This document shows positions 1 through 8,966 of a DNA stretch of 64,000 nucleotides, piece by piece. Both the position numbers and the translations under genes were made by a program. The stretch comes from Rossellomorea aquimaris (GTDB lineage Bacteria; Bacillota; Bacilli; Bacillales; Bacillaceae_B): NCBI RefSeq assembly GCF_003315075.1, contig NZ_QNRJ01000017.1:1-64000 (forward strand), read 5' to 3'. Under the pieces are notes generated by a model that worked only from the letters and a program-made list of their open reading frames with translations, did not search any database and had not been told where the DNA came from. Numbering within the stretch: the stretch's first letter is position 1; each line of letters begins with the position of its first letter.

Positions 1-1619
1 TCTATCGGGACATATGCTCCTCCTGCTTTTAGTACAGCAAGCATACTAATGATCATTTCAAGAGACCTATCGGTCATCACTCCTACCAACTCTCCCTTTT
101 TAACCCCATGTTCTCTTAGGGTTCTGGCGAGTTGATTGCTTTTCCTGTTCAGTTCATCATAAGTTAGCCACTCATCATTTAGGACAACAGCGATGTTATC
201 TGGTTTTTTCTTTACCTGTTGCTCAAATAAAGTATGAATCATTTTATCTTTAGGGAAGTTTACAGACCTCTTGTTTGTTAAATCTAATAAAATTTCTCTT
301 TCGTAATCATTTACTAAATTAACTTCATTTATATTTTTTTCAACATTATCTACCATATATAGCATAATTGTTTTTAGAAAATTTAAGATAGATTCTATAT
401 CTTTGTGACAATACTTTTGTTTATTAAATAAGATTTCAATATTAAAAGGATTCTCATGCACTACTAGAGTTAAATTATAATTTGTTAGTGCTTTTGAATC
501 GATCTTATTAATAGAAAAGGTAGAATTATCTTTCAGATATTTATCAATTGGATAATTTTCGTAAACAACAATGGACTCCAGAAGTTCTTCACTTGCATTT
601 AGGTTAAAAACCTTTTTTATATCAAGCAATGAAATATTTTCAAATTCTTGTCTCTCTAAGGAACTATCTTGAACCTTTCTTAGACAATCAATTAATCTTT
701 CGTCACCCGAAAAATTAAATCGCATTGGTAAGGTATTAATAAAGAGGCCCACACTATTTTCAATATTTAAAAGAGGGACGTTTCTTCCAGATACAGTTGT
801 TCCAAATATGACGTCTTGGTTATTTGTAAGTTTTTGTAGAAGAATTCCCCAAGCAGTATTAATAAAATTTGCTAACGTAATATTTAACTTAGAAGCAATA
901 TTTTTTAAAGACTGAACTTCATCCAACGTCCAAAAACTAGACACCTTATTACTTTGATTTAAATCATTTTCATCTTTACTGCCATAATTAATTTCCTGCG
1001 ATTTATATTCTTTTAAGTAATTCTCCCAATAGCTTGTTGACTTATCTTTTTGATTATTTATCCATTTAATATACTCCTTTGTTTTTAACTTAAGAGGAAA
1101 CTCAGGAATTTTATCATTAGCAATATAGTCATATGCTTTACTAAATTCGGCTAAGAGAATCCCATTACTCCAGCCATCTAAAATAATGTGATGATTATCA
1201 ATTATCATTTCATACTTAACATCATTTAATTTACACAATGTTACTTTAAAAGGGTTTTCTGTAAGGTCTATCTTATTAGTTAAACGATTTTCTTCCTTTA
1301 TATTCTCAAGTTCATTTGTTTGATTTTGGGTATTGGATAAATCGTAGTATTCTTTTTTTATTTCTTTTTCTTTTAAGATCACTTGAATTGGTTGCTTAAG
1401 TTTTTTCCATCTAAACACAGTTCTCAAGGCTTCATTATTCTTTACTACATAGTTCCATGCTTCTTCAAAAAGTTCTTTGTCTAGTTTCCCATTTAATGTT
1501 AGTGAAAACTGTTCAAAATATTTGTTGCTCCTAACATCTTTTAAATGATGGTATAAAATTCCCTCTTGTGTAGAACTAAGTGCAACGATGTCTTCTATAT
1601 TACTCTTATCAATTTTCAT
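1..1619 (-). CDS. Non-ribosomal peptide synthetase, N-terminal part (C domain and start of A domain); cut by the window edge
   Basis: Second synthetase of the cluster, expected to extend the chain begun by the enzyme at 2366-6790. The ATG at 1617-1619 has a good ribosome binding site (AAGGTGA) just upstream. About 539 residues are visible. Residues 1-430 are a condensation domain with the active-site motif HHIILDG (about 143-149). Its first core motif, LSSTQEGILYHHL, resembles C domains that accept a D-residue donor (DCL type), which fits the epimerase at the end of the upstream enzyme. From about residue 440 an adenylation domain begins and is cut after core A2 (LKAGGAYVPI), so its amino acid cannot be predicted. 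It is the last visible gene of the operon, 22 bases behind the thioesterase gene. Confidence 0.93.
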   Translation of the reverse strand, partial: MKIDKSNIEDIVALSSTQEGILYHHLKDVRSNKYFEQFSLTLNGKLDKELFEEAWNYVVKNNEALRTVFRWKKLKQPIQVILKEKEIKKEYYDLSNTQNQTNELENIKEENRLTNKIDLTENPFKVTLCKLNDVKYEMIIDNHHIILDGWSNGILLAEFSKAYDYIANDKIPEFPLKLKTKEYIKWINNQKDKSTSYWENYLKEYKSQEINYGSKDENDLNQSNKVSSFWTLDEVQSLKNIASKLNITLANFINTAWGILLQKLTNNQDVIFGTTVSGRNVPLLNIENSVGLFINTLPMRFNFSGDERLIDCLRKVQDSSLERQEFENISLLDIKKVFNLNASEELLESIVVYENYPIDKYLKDNSTFSINKIDSKALTNYNLTLVVHENPFNIEILFNKQKYCHKDIESILNFLKTIMLYMVDNVEKNINEVNLVNDYEREILLDLTNKRSVNFPKDKMIHTLFEQQVKKKPDNIAVVLNDEWLTYDELNRKSNQLARTLREHGVKKGELVGVMTDRSLEMIISMLAVLKAGGAYVPI

Positions 1620-1641
1620 AATAGTCACCTTACTCTCTAAA

Positions 1642-2340
1642 TTAAGATAATTCTTTAGAAATTAACCTACTAATTTTTCCTACATTACTGTTTATAAAAA
1701 AATGATTTCCTCCGAACTCATAAAATTCACACGATTTTTCTGTATGAGTACTCCACTCAAAAAGTTTTGGTATGTTGATATTTTCATTTGTTCCATAAAG
1801 AACACTAAAATCTATAGGAAATTTAAGATCCGGGATAAAATCAATAGTATCAAGTAACTTGAAATCGTTTTTCAGAATAGGAATATAAATTTTCTGCAAT
1901 TCCTTATTTTCTTGAACTTCTCGAGGTGTCCCCCCCAATTTAATTACTTCCTTGAAGAAATCGTCATTATTATAAAGATAAATCTTTCTCTCAAACGCTC
2001 TGCGAGTAGGTGGTAGAGCCCCTGATAAAAATAAGTGAACTGGTTGTGGAGAACAAAGTTTTTCATTTCTATCACATAAATAATATGCTATCTTAGCACC
2101 CATACTGTGACCAAAAAATGCGTATTCCGATTCAATGGTTTCAGGGTCAATGATAGAATAAACATCTTCAATTAATTCTTCAAAAGACTCGTAAAATGGT
2201 TCTGTAAATCTACTTCCTCTTCCTTTTAATTCAATAGGAATAACATCAATATTTTGATTAACTTCCTTTCTAAATTTAAAAAAAATGGAATTTGAAGATC
2301 CGCCTGCATAAGGGAAGCAGAATAACTTTATATTCTTCAT
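1642..2340 (-). CDS. Type II thioesterase of the NRPS cluster (GrsT/SrfAD family)
   Basis: This 232-residue alpha/beta hydrolase has the usual length of external thioesterases, which remove wrong or stalled acyl groups from carrier-protein arms. It shows the N-terminal FPYAGGSS motif (oxyanion region), the nucleophile motif GHSMG (Ser79) and the late GGNHFF motif with the catalytic His (about 213). Where the family usually has the acidic triad residue, this protein reads GTNENI, so an Asn may stand in for Asp or the nearby Glu may serve; this is inferred from motif position only. It lies between the two NRPS genes in the same operon, 25 bases after the first. It is probably a proofreading enzyme rather than the release enzyme. 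Confidence 0.92.
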   Translation of the reverse strand: MKNIKLFCFPYAGGSSNSIFFKFRKEVNQNIDVIPIELKGRGSRFTEPFYESFEELIEDVYSIIDPETIESEYAFFGHSMGAKIAYYLCDRNEKLCSPQPVHLFLSGALPPTRRAFERKIYLYNNDDFFKEVIKLGGTPREVQENKELQKIYIPILKNDFKLLDTIDFIPDLKFPIDFSVLYGTNENINIPKLFEWSTHTEKSCEFYEFGGNHFFINSNVGKISRLISKELS

Positions 2341-2365
2341 AAAATAACTACTCCTTAACTTTCTT

Positions 2366-5300
2366 TCAATTCATATCTATCAATTCAAATAAATCCTCTT
2401 CACTAATATCAACCGTTTCAAAATCCGATGGCGTAAAAAGAGTTTGATTCATCTTTGAATATTCAGCAATTTCATTGATTTGCTCTTTAAATTTTTCAAT
2501 AAATTTTAATACTGACGTGATATCATACTTTGAAGAATCATAACTTGCTTCTATATTTAGAAGCCCATTCACTACAAATAAATTAAATTCAATTGAAGTA
2601 GTAAGTGAATTTGACAAACCTTTATCTCTTCCTAGAGATCGATACGAAATTTTAAAATCCTTGCTATCAAAAGTGTTATCCAAATCACCTAAAAAATTAA
2701 ACCTTATTGGTGAATTAGCTAGAGTAATATTATTAGTCATACAATATTCTAGAGTATTGTCAAATGCATTTTTATAATTCTCTCTAATTTGCTCTTTTAT
2801 GGAATAAATGATTTTTTCGTAGCAAGTGTTTTTTGGTAAATAAAATTGAGCTAAGAACATATTTGTAAACCAACCGACTGTTCTACTAACGTCATAGTCG
2901 AATCCATTTATATCTCTACCATGTGTTTCAAGTTCGAAACTTATATCATTCTTTCCAGTAGAATCTCTTAAAGAAATAACAAATGCAGCTAACAATACCT
3001 CATTCGCAGTTAAATGAGTAGTTGCAAGGAATGAATTTGTTTGTCTTAAGTCTAATTTTGATGATGTTTTTTCATTGTTCATTTCAGTACTGACATAACT
3101 TTCTTTTTCTACCTTGAGAATAGTATTATCTATAGTCTCTGCTTTTTTAGACTTTTTATTTTGCAAAACAGTATTAACTTTGTTGTTCCATTCCTTAATT
3201 GAATCACTTTTAAAAGAAATTAAATTGTAATCTGGATCTGATAGCGTTCGTTCAAAATCTTCGAGGATAATTCTCCAAGAAACTCCATCCACTAATAGGT
3301 GATGTGCAGTGAACAGTATCCATTTTTCTTTCTGTTCACCAAAATCAAATATCAATATTTTAAAACACAAATCTTTTTCTACATCCATTTTGCTTTTTAT
3401 TTCATTACATATACTGTAAATATCTTCTATATTATCTTCGGTGGATTTCCCCGAATAATCAAAATAAATTAAACCATCTTCTGAAGGATCACCGTTTATA
3501 AATGCATTATTAAAATACATTTTCATTTTTTGAGAATCTAGATTTAATCTTAGAGAGTCATGTGCTTTAATAAGCTTGTTATAAGCATTTTTATATTCGG
3601 ATAGTTCTATACTTTTCATGGTCTCAATTAATATTGATTGGTTCCAATAATGCTTTTCTTTGAATTCTTTACTCAAAAACCAGTCCATCATCGGAGAATT
3701 TTCAATGAATCCGTTTTGTAAACTAGAATTAGAAGGAATTTTCTTGTTTATTTTAATCAGGTGTACTAAATCATATAAAAGTGGTGTTAATATCACATCC
3801 CGAACGTCTAAGAGGTACCCGGAAATCCTCAACTTACTTGTAAGTTGCATAGCTTTTATGGAATCGCCACCCAACAAGAAGAAGTTGTCATTAATTGTAA
3901 CTTCGTTTAACTTCAGCACTTCTTTAACTGTTGACAGTAAAATTTTTGATATCTCATTTTCTGATTGATAGTTGATTTGAAATTGGTCTATTTCTAAAAG
4001 AGATAATAATTTGTTTTTATCTACCTTTCCATTATGTGTAAGTGGAATTTCATCAACTAGCATAATACTCCTTGGTATCATGTAACTTGGAACTTTTTCT
4101 GAAAGGTATCTTGATACTTCTGTATTCGTAAGTGTATTCTTACCGATAATAAATGCACAAATTATACTTTGGGAAGGATGTTGCATTAAAGCAACTTCAC
4201 TAATATTAGAATGTTTTAATAGGTTATTACTAATCTCATCTAATTCAATTCTATGGCCGTTTATTTTGACCTGATTATCTTTCCTACCCACATATTCCAA
4301 ATTTTCTCCATTTATAAACCTTGCTAAATCTCCTGTTTTATAAAGAGTTTTATCATTTCTCTTAATAAAACTCTTTTGGGTCACTTCAGGTAAATTCAAA
4401 TACCCTTTTGAGACTCCTGTACCTGAGACAAAAATTTCACCTATCTCGCCTGGTAAAGTGGGTTCTAAATTTTCGTTTAACAAATGAATAGTTGTATTAC
4501 TAATTGGCTCACCAATCGGAACAGCATAATTATTTACATATGTTTTCGGGTTAAATTTAAATGTCATGCAGCCTACTACCGTTTCTGTTGGTCCATATTC
4601 ATTGTAAATATTAGGATGGTCGAACCTTTCATAAATATCACTTGCTAAACTAGTTAATAATTGTTCTCCTCCTACAATAAAAGTTTTTAAGCTAGAGTTA
4701 CTTGTTTCCATATCCAAAAGTAATGATAGGTGAGAAGGTGTAAGTTTTATTATATTGGCGGTCTTATCTTCTATTATTTTCTTTAGAATAAATTTATTTG
4801 TTTCTTCAGAGTAAATTGCTACTTTACTCCCACTAACAAGTGGTGCAAAAATAGAGGTAAGTGTTAAATCAAATGATATAGATGAATAAAAAGCAAATAC
4901 ATCCAACGGACTATTTAAATAATTCTTACTTGCCCATATAATATAGTTTAATAAACCTTTGTTATGTACCAATACTCCTTTTGGATTACCAGTTGATCCG
5001 GAGGTATAGAGTATGTAAGCTATGTCATCAGGCTTAGAACTTACACTTTCTGTTTTATGGTAAATTGAGTTATTAATTTCCATTAAATTCACATGAATTA
5101 TAGGAGTAAACATTTCCAACCATCCATTTTTACTGTCATTAATAATGACTAGAGACACTTTCGCATCTTTCACTATAAACCTTATTCTCTCCTTTGGAGA
5201 ATTTCCATCTATGGGAATGAATATAGCCCCTATTTTCATTATTGCCAAGATAGAAACTATTGTTTCAGTTGAGTTATGCATTAGCAATCCTACTCTTGAG

Positions 5301-6790
5301 TTTTGCTTAATTCCTCTACTTAGTAAAATATTCGCAAATGCATTAACTTTACTTGCTAGCTCGTCATAACTAACGTTTCCATTTTCTGAAATGATTGCAA
5401 TACTTTCGGGAGTTAGTAATGCATTCTTTTCGATAATTTCTAATAAACTATAATTAGAATCAAAGTCTTCTTGTTTAGATTCAAGTTTATATAGAGGCTT
5501 TAATTCTAAATCTTTTACAGTTAGTTCCTTTTTGGGTTGAAACGTTATTTTTGAAATTAAATCTTTTATAAGATTGACAAATGTTTTTATTTGAAAATCG
5601 TTATAGTCAGTAGATTTATAATCTACAGTAATAACAAAATTTTCATTTATTTTGTTAACAATTACCTGTTTTGAATAAAACTGCTGCCCACTAAAAATTG
5701 GTTTATTTACTATCTTTTTCCCATCAATTTCTTCTTTTAAATCCATATTGTATACATTCACACTAATGTCTATTAAGTTATTTAGATTATTTGATGAAAA
5801 TTCTTTGATTATTAAATTATAAGGATATTTTTGATGTTTATAACTCTTAAATAGTGCTTTCTGAATTTCATACATCTCATTAATTACACTGTTGTTTTCA
5901 TTGATTTTTGACAATATGGGCACTGTACTTGTGAGCATACCAAAAGTTTCTTTTAGTTCATGATCTACCCTGTTAAAAACAGGGACCCCTATTATTTTTT
6001 TATTATTGTTAAATGCCAAAGAGTAATATAGTTTTATTATTGAAATAAAGAATGTACTGTTATTTAATCCGTTACTTTGTATAAACGTTCTTATTGAACT
6101 ACTCATCTGACTATCTAATATAAACTCGATTCTTTTAGCATCAGTTTCATACAAAGTTTGACTATTATCTATAGAGGGATTGAAATCGTTTAGTGAATTA
6201 GACCAGAAATCTTTGTCTTTTAAAAATCTTTTCGAATTTAAATAGTTTGTTTCTTTTTTTAAATAATTCAAATATCTATTTTTAATTTTTATGTTACTAG
6301 TGCTAGATGAATTCTTCTGAAGTAACCTCTCATAAATATCCACAATTCCATTTGATAATAAATTTACTGACCATCCATCAGAAATAACATGATGTAGCTT
6401 CACAAAATAACCTGATCTTTCATTATTGAGTTTAAATAAACCAAAAGAATATAACTCGGTTTCAAATATACTTTTAAATGGAATTTTTGCTAGATTATCA
6501 AAATAGGATAACATTTCTCTTTCATTTGCAAAGTTAAATACTTCAAAGTTTTTGGGTTCATACTCCATTATTGTTTGAAATATTTCTCCTTCTCTTCGAA
6601 ACAGAAGAATTCTCAGTGCTTCGTTTTCCTTTATAAATATATTTATTGAATTAATAAGGGTACTGAAATTTACTTCTCCCTCAATTAACGCATACCCACA
6701 AATATTATTTATTGAAGAGTCACTATAAACCTTTTCAATATTTACAATTCTCTTTTGTGCATGGGATAACTTATGGAATTCTAGGTCCAT
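2366..6790 (-). CDS. NRPS initiation module: starter C - A (predicted Asn) - T - E
   Basis: 1474-residue synthetase. Residues 1-430 form a C domain whose start (LSHAQKRIVNIEKVYS) and motif HHVISDG (133-139) match lipo-initiation domains such as that of SrfAA, which attach a fatty acid to the first residue. Residues about 455-930 are the adenylation domain (A3 LYTSGSTGNPKG at 594-605, A5 NEYGPTE, A10 NGKVDK). Reading the ten pocket positions by eye gives D641, L642, T645, K682, I705, G707, E731, V739, G740 and K922, the pattern known for asparagine. A carrier domain follows (GGDSIKA, Ser977). Residues about 1045-1460 are an epimerase (HHLLVDGVSW at 1163-1172, RTVGWFTNM, FNFLGDLD). Predicted product: N-acyl-D-Asn on the carrier. 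The start overlaps the PPTase gene by 10 bases and has an AAGGAG site. Confidence 0.93.
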   Translation of the reverse strand: MDLEFHKLSHAQKRIVNIEKVYSDSSINNICGYALIEGEVNFSTLINSINIFIKENEALRILLFRREGEIFQTIMEYEPKNFEVFNFANEREMLSYFDNLAKIPFKSIFETELYSFGLFKLNNERSGYFVKLHHVISDGWSVNLLSNGIVDIYERLLQKNSSSTSNIKIKNRYLNYLKKETNYLNSKRFLKDKDFWSNSLNDFNPSIDNSQTLYETDAKRIEFILDSQMSSSIRTFIQSNGLNNSTFFISIIKLYYSLAFNNNKKIIGVPVFNRVDHELKETFGMLTSTVPILSKINENNSVINEMYEIQKALFKSYKHQKYPYNLIIKEFSSNNLNNLIDISVNVYNMDLKEEIDGKKIVNKPIFSGQQFYSKQVIVNKINENFVITVDYKSTDYNDFQIKTFVNLIKDLISKITFQPKKELTVKDLELKPLYKLESKQEDFDSNYSLLEIIEKNALLTPESIAIISENGNVSYDELASKVNAFANILLSRGIKQNSRVGLLMHNSTETIVSILAIMKIGAIFIPIDGNSPKERIRFIVKDAKVSLVIINDSKNGWLEMFTPIIHVNLMEINNSIYHKTESVSSKPDDIAYILYTSGSTGNPKGVLVHNKGLLNYIIWASKNYLNSPLDVFAFYSSISFDLTLTSIFAPLVSGSKVAIYSEETNKFILKKIIEDKTANIIKLTPSHLSLLLDMETSNSSLKTFIVGGEQLLTSLASDIYERFDHPNIYNEYGPTETVVGCMTFKFNPKTYVNNYAVPIGEPISNTTIHLLNENLEPTLPGEIGEIFVSGTGVSKGYLNLPEVTQKSFIKRNDKTLYKTGDLARFINGENLEYVGRKDNQVKINGHRIELDEISNNLLKHSNISEVALMQHPSQSIICAFIIGKNTLTNTEVSRYLSEKVPSYMIPRSIMLVDEIPLTHNGKVDKNKLLSLLEIDQFQINYQSENEISKILLSTVKEVLKLNEVTINDNFFLLGGDSIKAMQLTSKLRISGYLLDVRDVILTPLLYDLVHLIKINKKIPSNSSLQNGFIENSPMMDWFLSKEFKEKHYWNQSILIETMKSIELSEYKNAYNKLIKAHDSLRLNLDSQKMKMYFNNAFINGDPSEDGLIYFDYSGKSTEDNIEDIYSICNEIKSKMDVEKDLCFKILIFDFGEQKEKWILFTAHHLLVDGVSWRIILEDFERTLSDPDYNLISFKSDSIKEWNNKVNTVLQNKKSKKAETIDNTILKVEKESYVSTEMNNEKTSSKLDLRQTNSFLATTHLTANEVLLAAFVISLRDSTGKNDISFELETHGRDINGFDYDVSRTVGWFTNMFLAQFYLPKNTCYEKIIYSIKEQIRENYKNAFDNTLEYCMTNNITLANSPIRFNFLGDLDNTFDSKDFKISYRSLGRDKGLSNSLTTSIEFNLFVVNGLLNIEASYDSSKYDITSVLKFIEKFKEQINEIAEYSKMNQTLFTPSDFETVDISEEDLFELIDMN

Positions 6791-7512
6791 TGCTTTTCTC
6801 CTTTCAATTTATATTCTTCATAAAAATTTAACAAATCTTGCATTTTAATAATTTCTGTTATTTCAAATTCACTACCTTCCTCAAAACAAATAGACAGCAT
6901 ATAGTTTGAGTCTAATATTAACGATTGTATTTTTATTTTATTATTTATAGTTGGAAATGCTAAATTGTCTTCATATCCAATGGTAATAACGTTTTTTTGT
7001 GCAAATTCCACATAAAAGCTTTTAAATGACAAGCTTAGCCCCAGACCAGTATATTTAACAAAACTTTCTTTAACCGTCCAGATTCTGTAAAATTCTTTCA
7101 GGTTATTAGAATTACTGTTTAAAAATTCAATCTCTTTTGTATGAAATTGCTCCTTTATAATTTCTATGTCTATATCAATTACTTGTTCGATATCAACCCC
7201 AACAGATTTTTTGTCTATACAACAAACAACCCAATCTCCAGCGTGCGATATATTATAATGAAGATTGTCAATATTTAAATATGGTTTACCATATTTGTTC
7301 CTGAAAATTTTATAATTATTTACTTTTCCACTATTATTTTTAAGAATTATATATTTTAATAGCAGCTCACCAACAAGCGATCTAGTCTTATCGTTTTGAT
7401 ATCTAAGTTGTATAATTTTTTGTTGTAAAGATTTTGATACTTCTCTAATCAAATTATTATATTTAGGAAGCTCTAAATTAAATTCGGAAACATTTATAGC
7501 GTATACATTCAT
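6781..7512 (-). CDS. Sfp-type 4'-phosphopantetheinyl transferase
   Basis: This 243-residue enzyme moves the phosphopantetheine arm from coenzyme A to the serine of NRPS carrier domains, turning apo-synthetase into holo-synthetase. Motifs seen in order: NISHAGDWVV, VGVDIE (about residue 102, Mg-binding Asp and Glu) and WTVKESFVKYTGLGL (about residue 145), the signature of the Sfp/Gsp class and not the short AcpS class. The start overlaps the stop of the peptidase gene by 4 bases (ATGA), so the two are translationally coupled. Carrying its own activator makes the cluster self-sufficient after transfer to a new host. Confidence 0.95.
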   Translation of the reverse strand: MNVYAINVSEFNLELPKYNNLIREVSKSLQQKIIQLRYQNDKTRSLVGELLLKYIILKNNSGKVNNYKIFRNKYGKPYLNIDNLHYNISHAGDWVVCCIDKKSVGVDIEQVIDIDIEIIKEQFHTKEIEFLNSNSNNLKEFYRIWTVKESFVKYTGLGLSLSFKSFYVEFAQKNVITIGYEDNLAFPTINNKIKIQSLILDSNYMLSICFEEGSEFEITEIIKMQDLLNFYEEYKLKGEKQWT

Positions 7513-8963
7513 GTTATTTCACGTCTGTTTCTTAAACTTAACCTAATAGAAAAATATATAGCAGTTGATAAGACTAATAAACTTATTAATATAACAGCCG
7601 GTATTAAAGAAAAAGGTAACCAAACAATTAAAAAATCCCACGACATTCCTAATAACAAAGTTGGTAATTTATACAATAAAAAGAAAAATATTGTAATTAA
7701 AGCTGCAATGAAAATTGTTTTCAAGTTTACGATTTTTATACGAATATTCTGTCCTCTATCTTCTTTAATTAGTTTATTTATCTTAAGAAAAAGAAAAACA
7801 TTAAAAATCAAGAGAACTAATATTGAAAACGTGAGAATTTTATCTATTCTTTGATTGAAATCTTTGGGTATGCTTTCTGTAACCCCTGGAGAAATTATAT
7901 CCTTCAAACCATAAGCAATACTAGTACTGTAGGAAGTATTTAGATTATTGAGTACTCCTATTCCAATATTGTTTTTTTTATCAATTAAAATAAAGGAAGA
8001 GTAATTCGGGTTATTCCCCCCATGAAAAAGTTCTGTATTTTTTTTATCATCAAGTTGAAACCATCCAGCTGCATAATTTAATTTACTATTAATAGAAGAA
8101 CTGTTTTCTTGCGATAAAATAATTAGATCCTCAAATCCTTTGATCTTAATATTTCCTAGTTGAATATTAATCCATCTTGATATGTCAATAATATTAGAGT
8201 TAAAATACCCTGCGGGAACATTTCCATAATACTTTGGTGCGTCGTATCTGAAAGTTGTAAAGAATCCATTTTTGTAACCTATTGCTTTATCATGACCAAA
8301 ATATTCATACCCAACGGTAGTATTTTCTAATCCTAATGGTTGTAATATTTCTTTATACATAAAATCACTAAACTTTTCTCCTGAGACTTCCTCAATTATT
8401 AATCCTAATAAATCATAATTAAAAGTTACGTATTCATATTTTTTTCCTGGTATTTGATTTAATTTTAAATCCTTTAACTGCCAAGCTGTCGCTTTTAAAC
8501 CAAAATTTTTATTATTTTTAGGAATTTCAGATATAGATGAATATGGTATTCCACTTCGATGATGCAATAAATCATGAATAGTAATTTTTTCAGTTTTACC
8601 ATTAAATGTTACATTCAACCAAGGTAGATATTTCTTTATATCATCATTTAAATCGATTTTTCCTTCTTTATATAGCTTTAAGACACCTAATGCTGTAAAA
8701 GCTTTTGAGTTCGATCCTATCTCAAATAACGTATTATTTGTTATTATTTCACTTGATTTGTTAAATGTATTACGATAAAAAATCTTTCCGTCTTTTACAA
8801 TTACTACCGAAAGATCTTTAATATCACCTTTATCAATCTCATTCAATAGGTACTCATTAATTGTTTCTTCTCTATCAGTAGCAGATGTTACACTTAAACT
8901 AATAAAGTTTAAAAAAATTACAATTACAATTGCTCTTTTGAAAATACTAATCACTGTTTTCAA
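7509..8963 (-). CDS. Membrane-anchored S12 serine peptidase, ClbP-like (predicted prodrug-activating D-Asn peptidase)
   Basis: 484 residues. A signal peptide or anchor covers residues 1-28. The beta-lactamase/S12 domain spans about 30-360, with SxxK at Ser84-Lys87 (context FEIGSNSK), a Tyr near 178 and HGGNNPN at 314-320 in the place of the KTG-like motif. Three membrane helices follow, at about 376-396, 414-436 and 444-473. This order and size match ClbP, the peptidase that removes N-acyl-D-Asn from precolibactin outside the membrane; relatives act in zwittermicin and xenocoumacin pathways. The Glu three residues before the catalytic Ser is present, as in ClbP. It starts at TTG behind a GAGGTATAGG site, 3 bases after the exporter gene. 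A generic S12 hydrolase or beta-lactamase is the alternative, but the C-terminal helices and the D-Asn module next door argue for prodrug cleavage. Confidence 0.85.
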   Translation of the reverse strand: MKTVISIFKRAIVIVIFLNFISLSVTSATDREETINEYLLNEIDKGDIKDLSVVIVKDGKIFYRNTFNKSSEIITNNTLFEIGSNSKAFTALGVLKLYKEGKIDLNDDIKKYLPWLNVTFNGKTEKITIHDLLHHRSGIPYSSISEIPKNNKNFGLKATAWQLKDLKLNQIPGKKYEYVTFNYDLLGLIIEEVSGEKFSDFMYKEILQPLGLENTTVGYEYFGHDKAIGYKNGFFTTFRYDAPKYYGNVPAGYFNSNIIDISRWINIQLGNIKIKGFEDLIILSQENSSSINSKLNYAAGWFQLDDKKNTELFHGGNNPNYSSFILIDKKNNIGIGVLNNLNTSYSTSIAYGLKDIISPGVTESIPKDFNQRIDKILTFSILVLLIFNVFLFLKINKLIKEDRGQNIRIKIVNLKTIFIAALITIFFFLLYKLPTLLLGMSWDFLIVWLPFSLIPAVILISLLVLSTAIYFSIRLSLRNRREIT

Positions 8964-8966
8964 TAC

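Noticed and set aside
7509..8963. Calling the S12 protein a class C beta-lactamase or resistance gene
   Set aside because: The SxxK core is shared by many families; the three C-terminal helices and the D-Asn NRPS operon fit a ClbP-like peptidase better.
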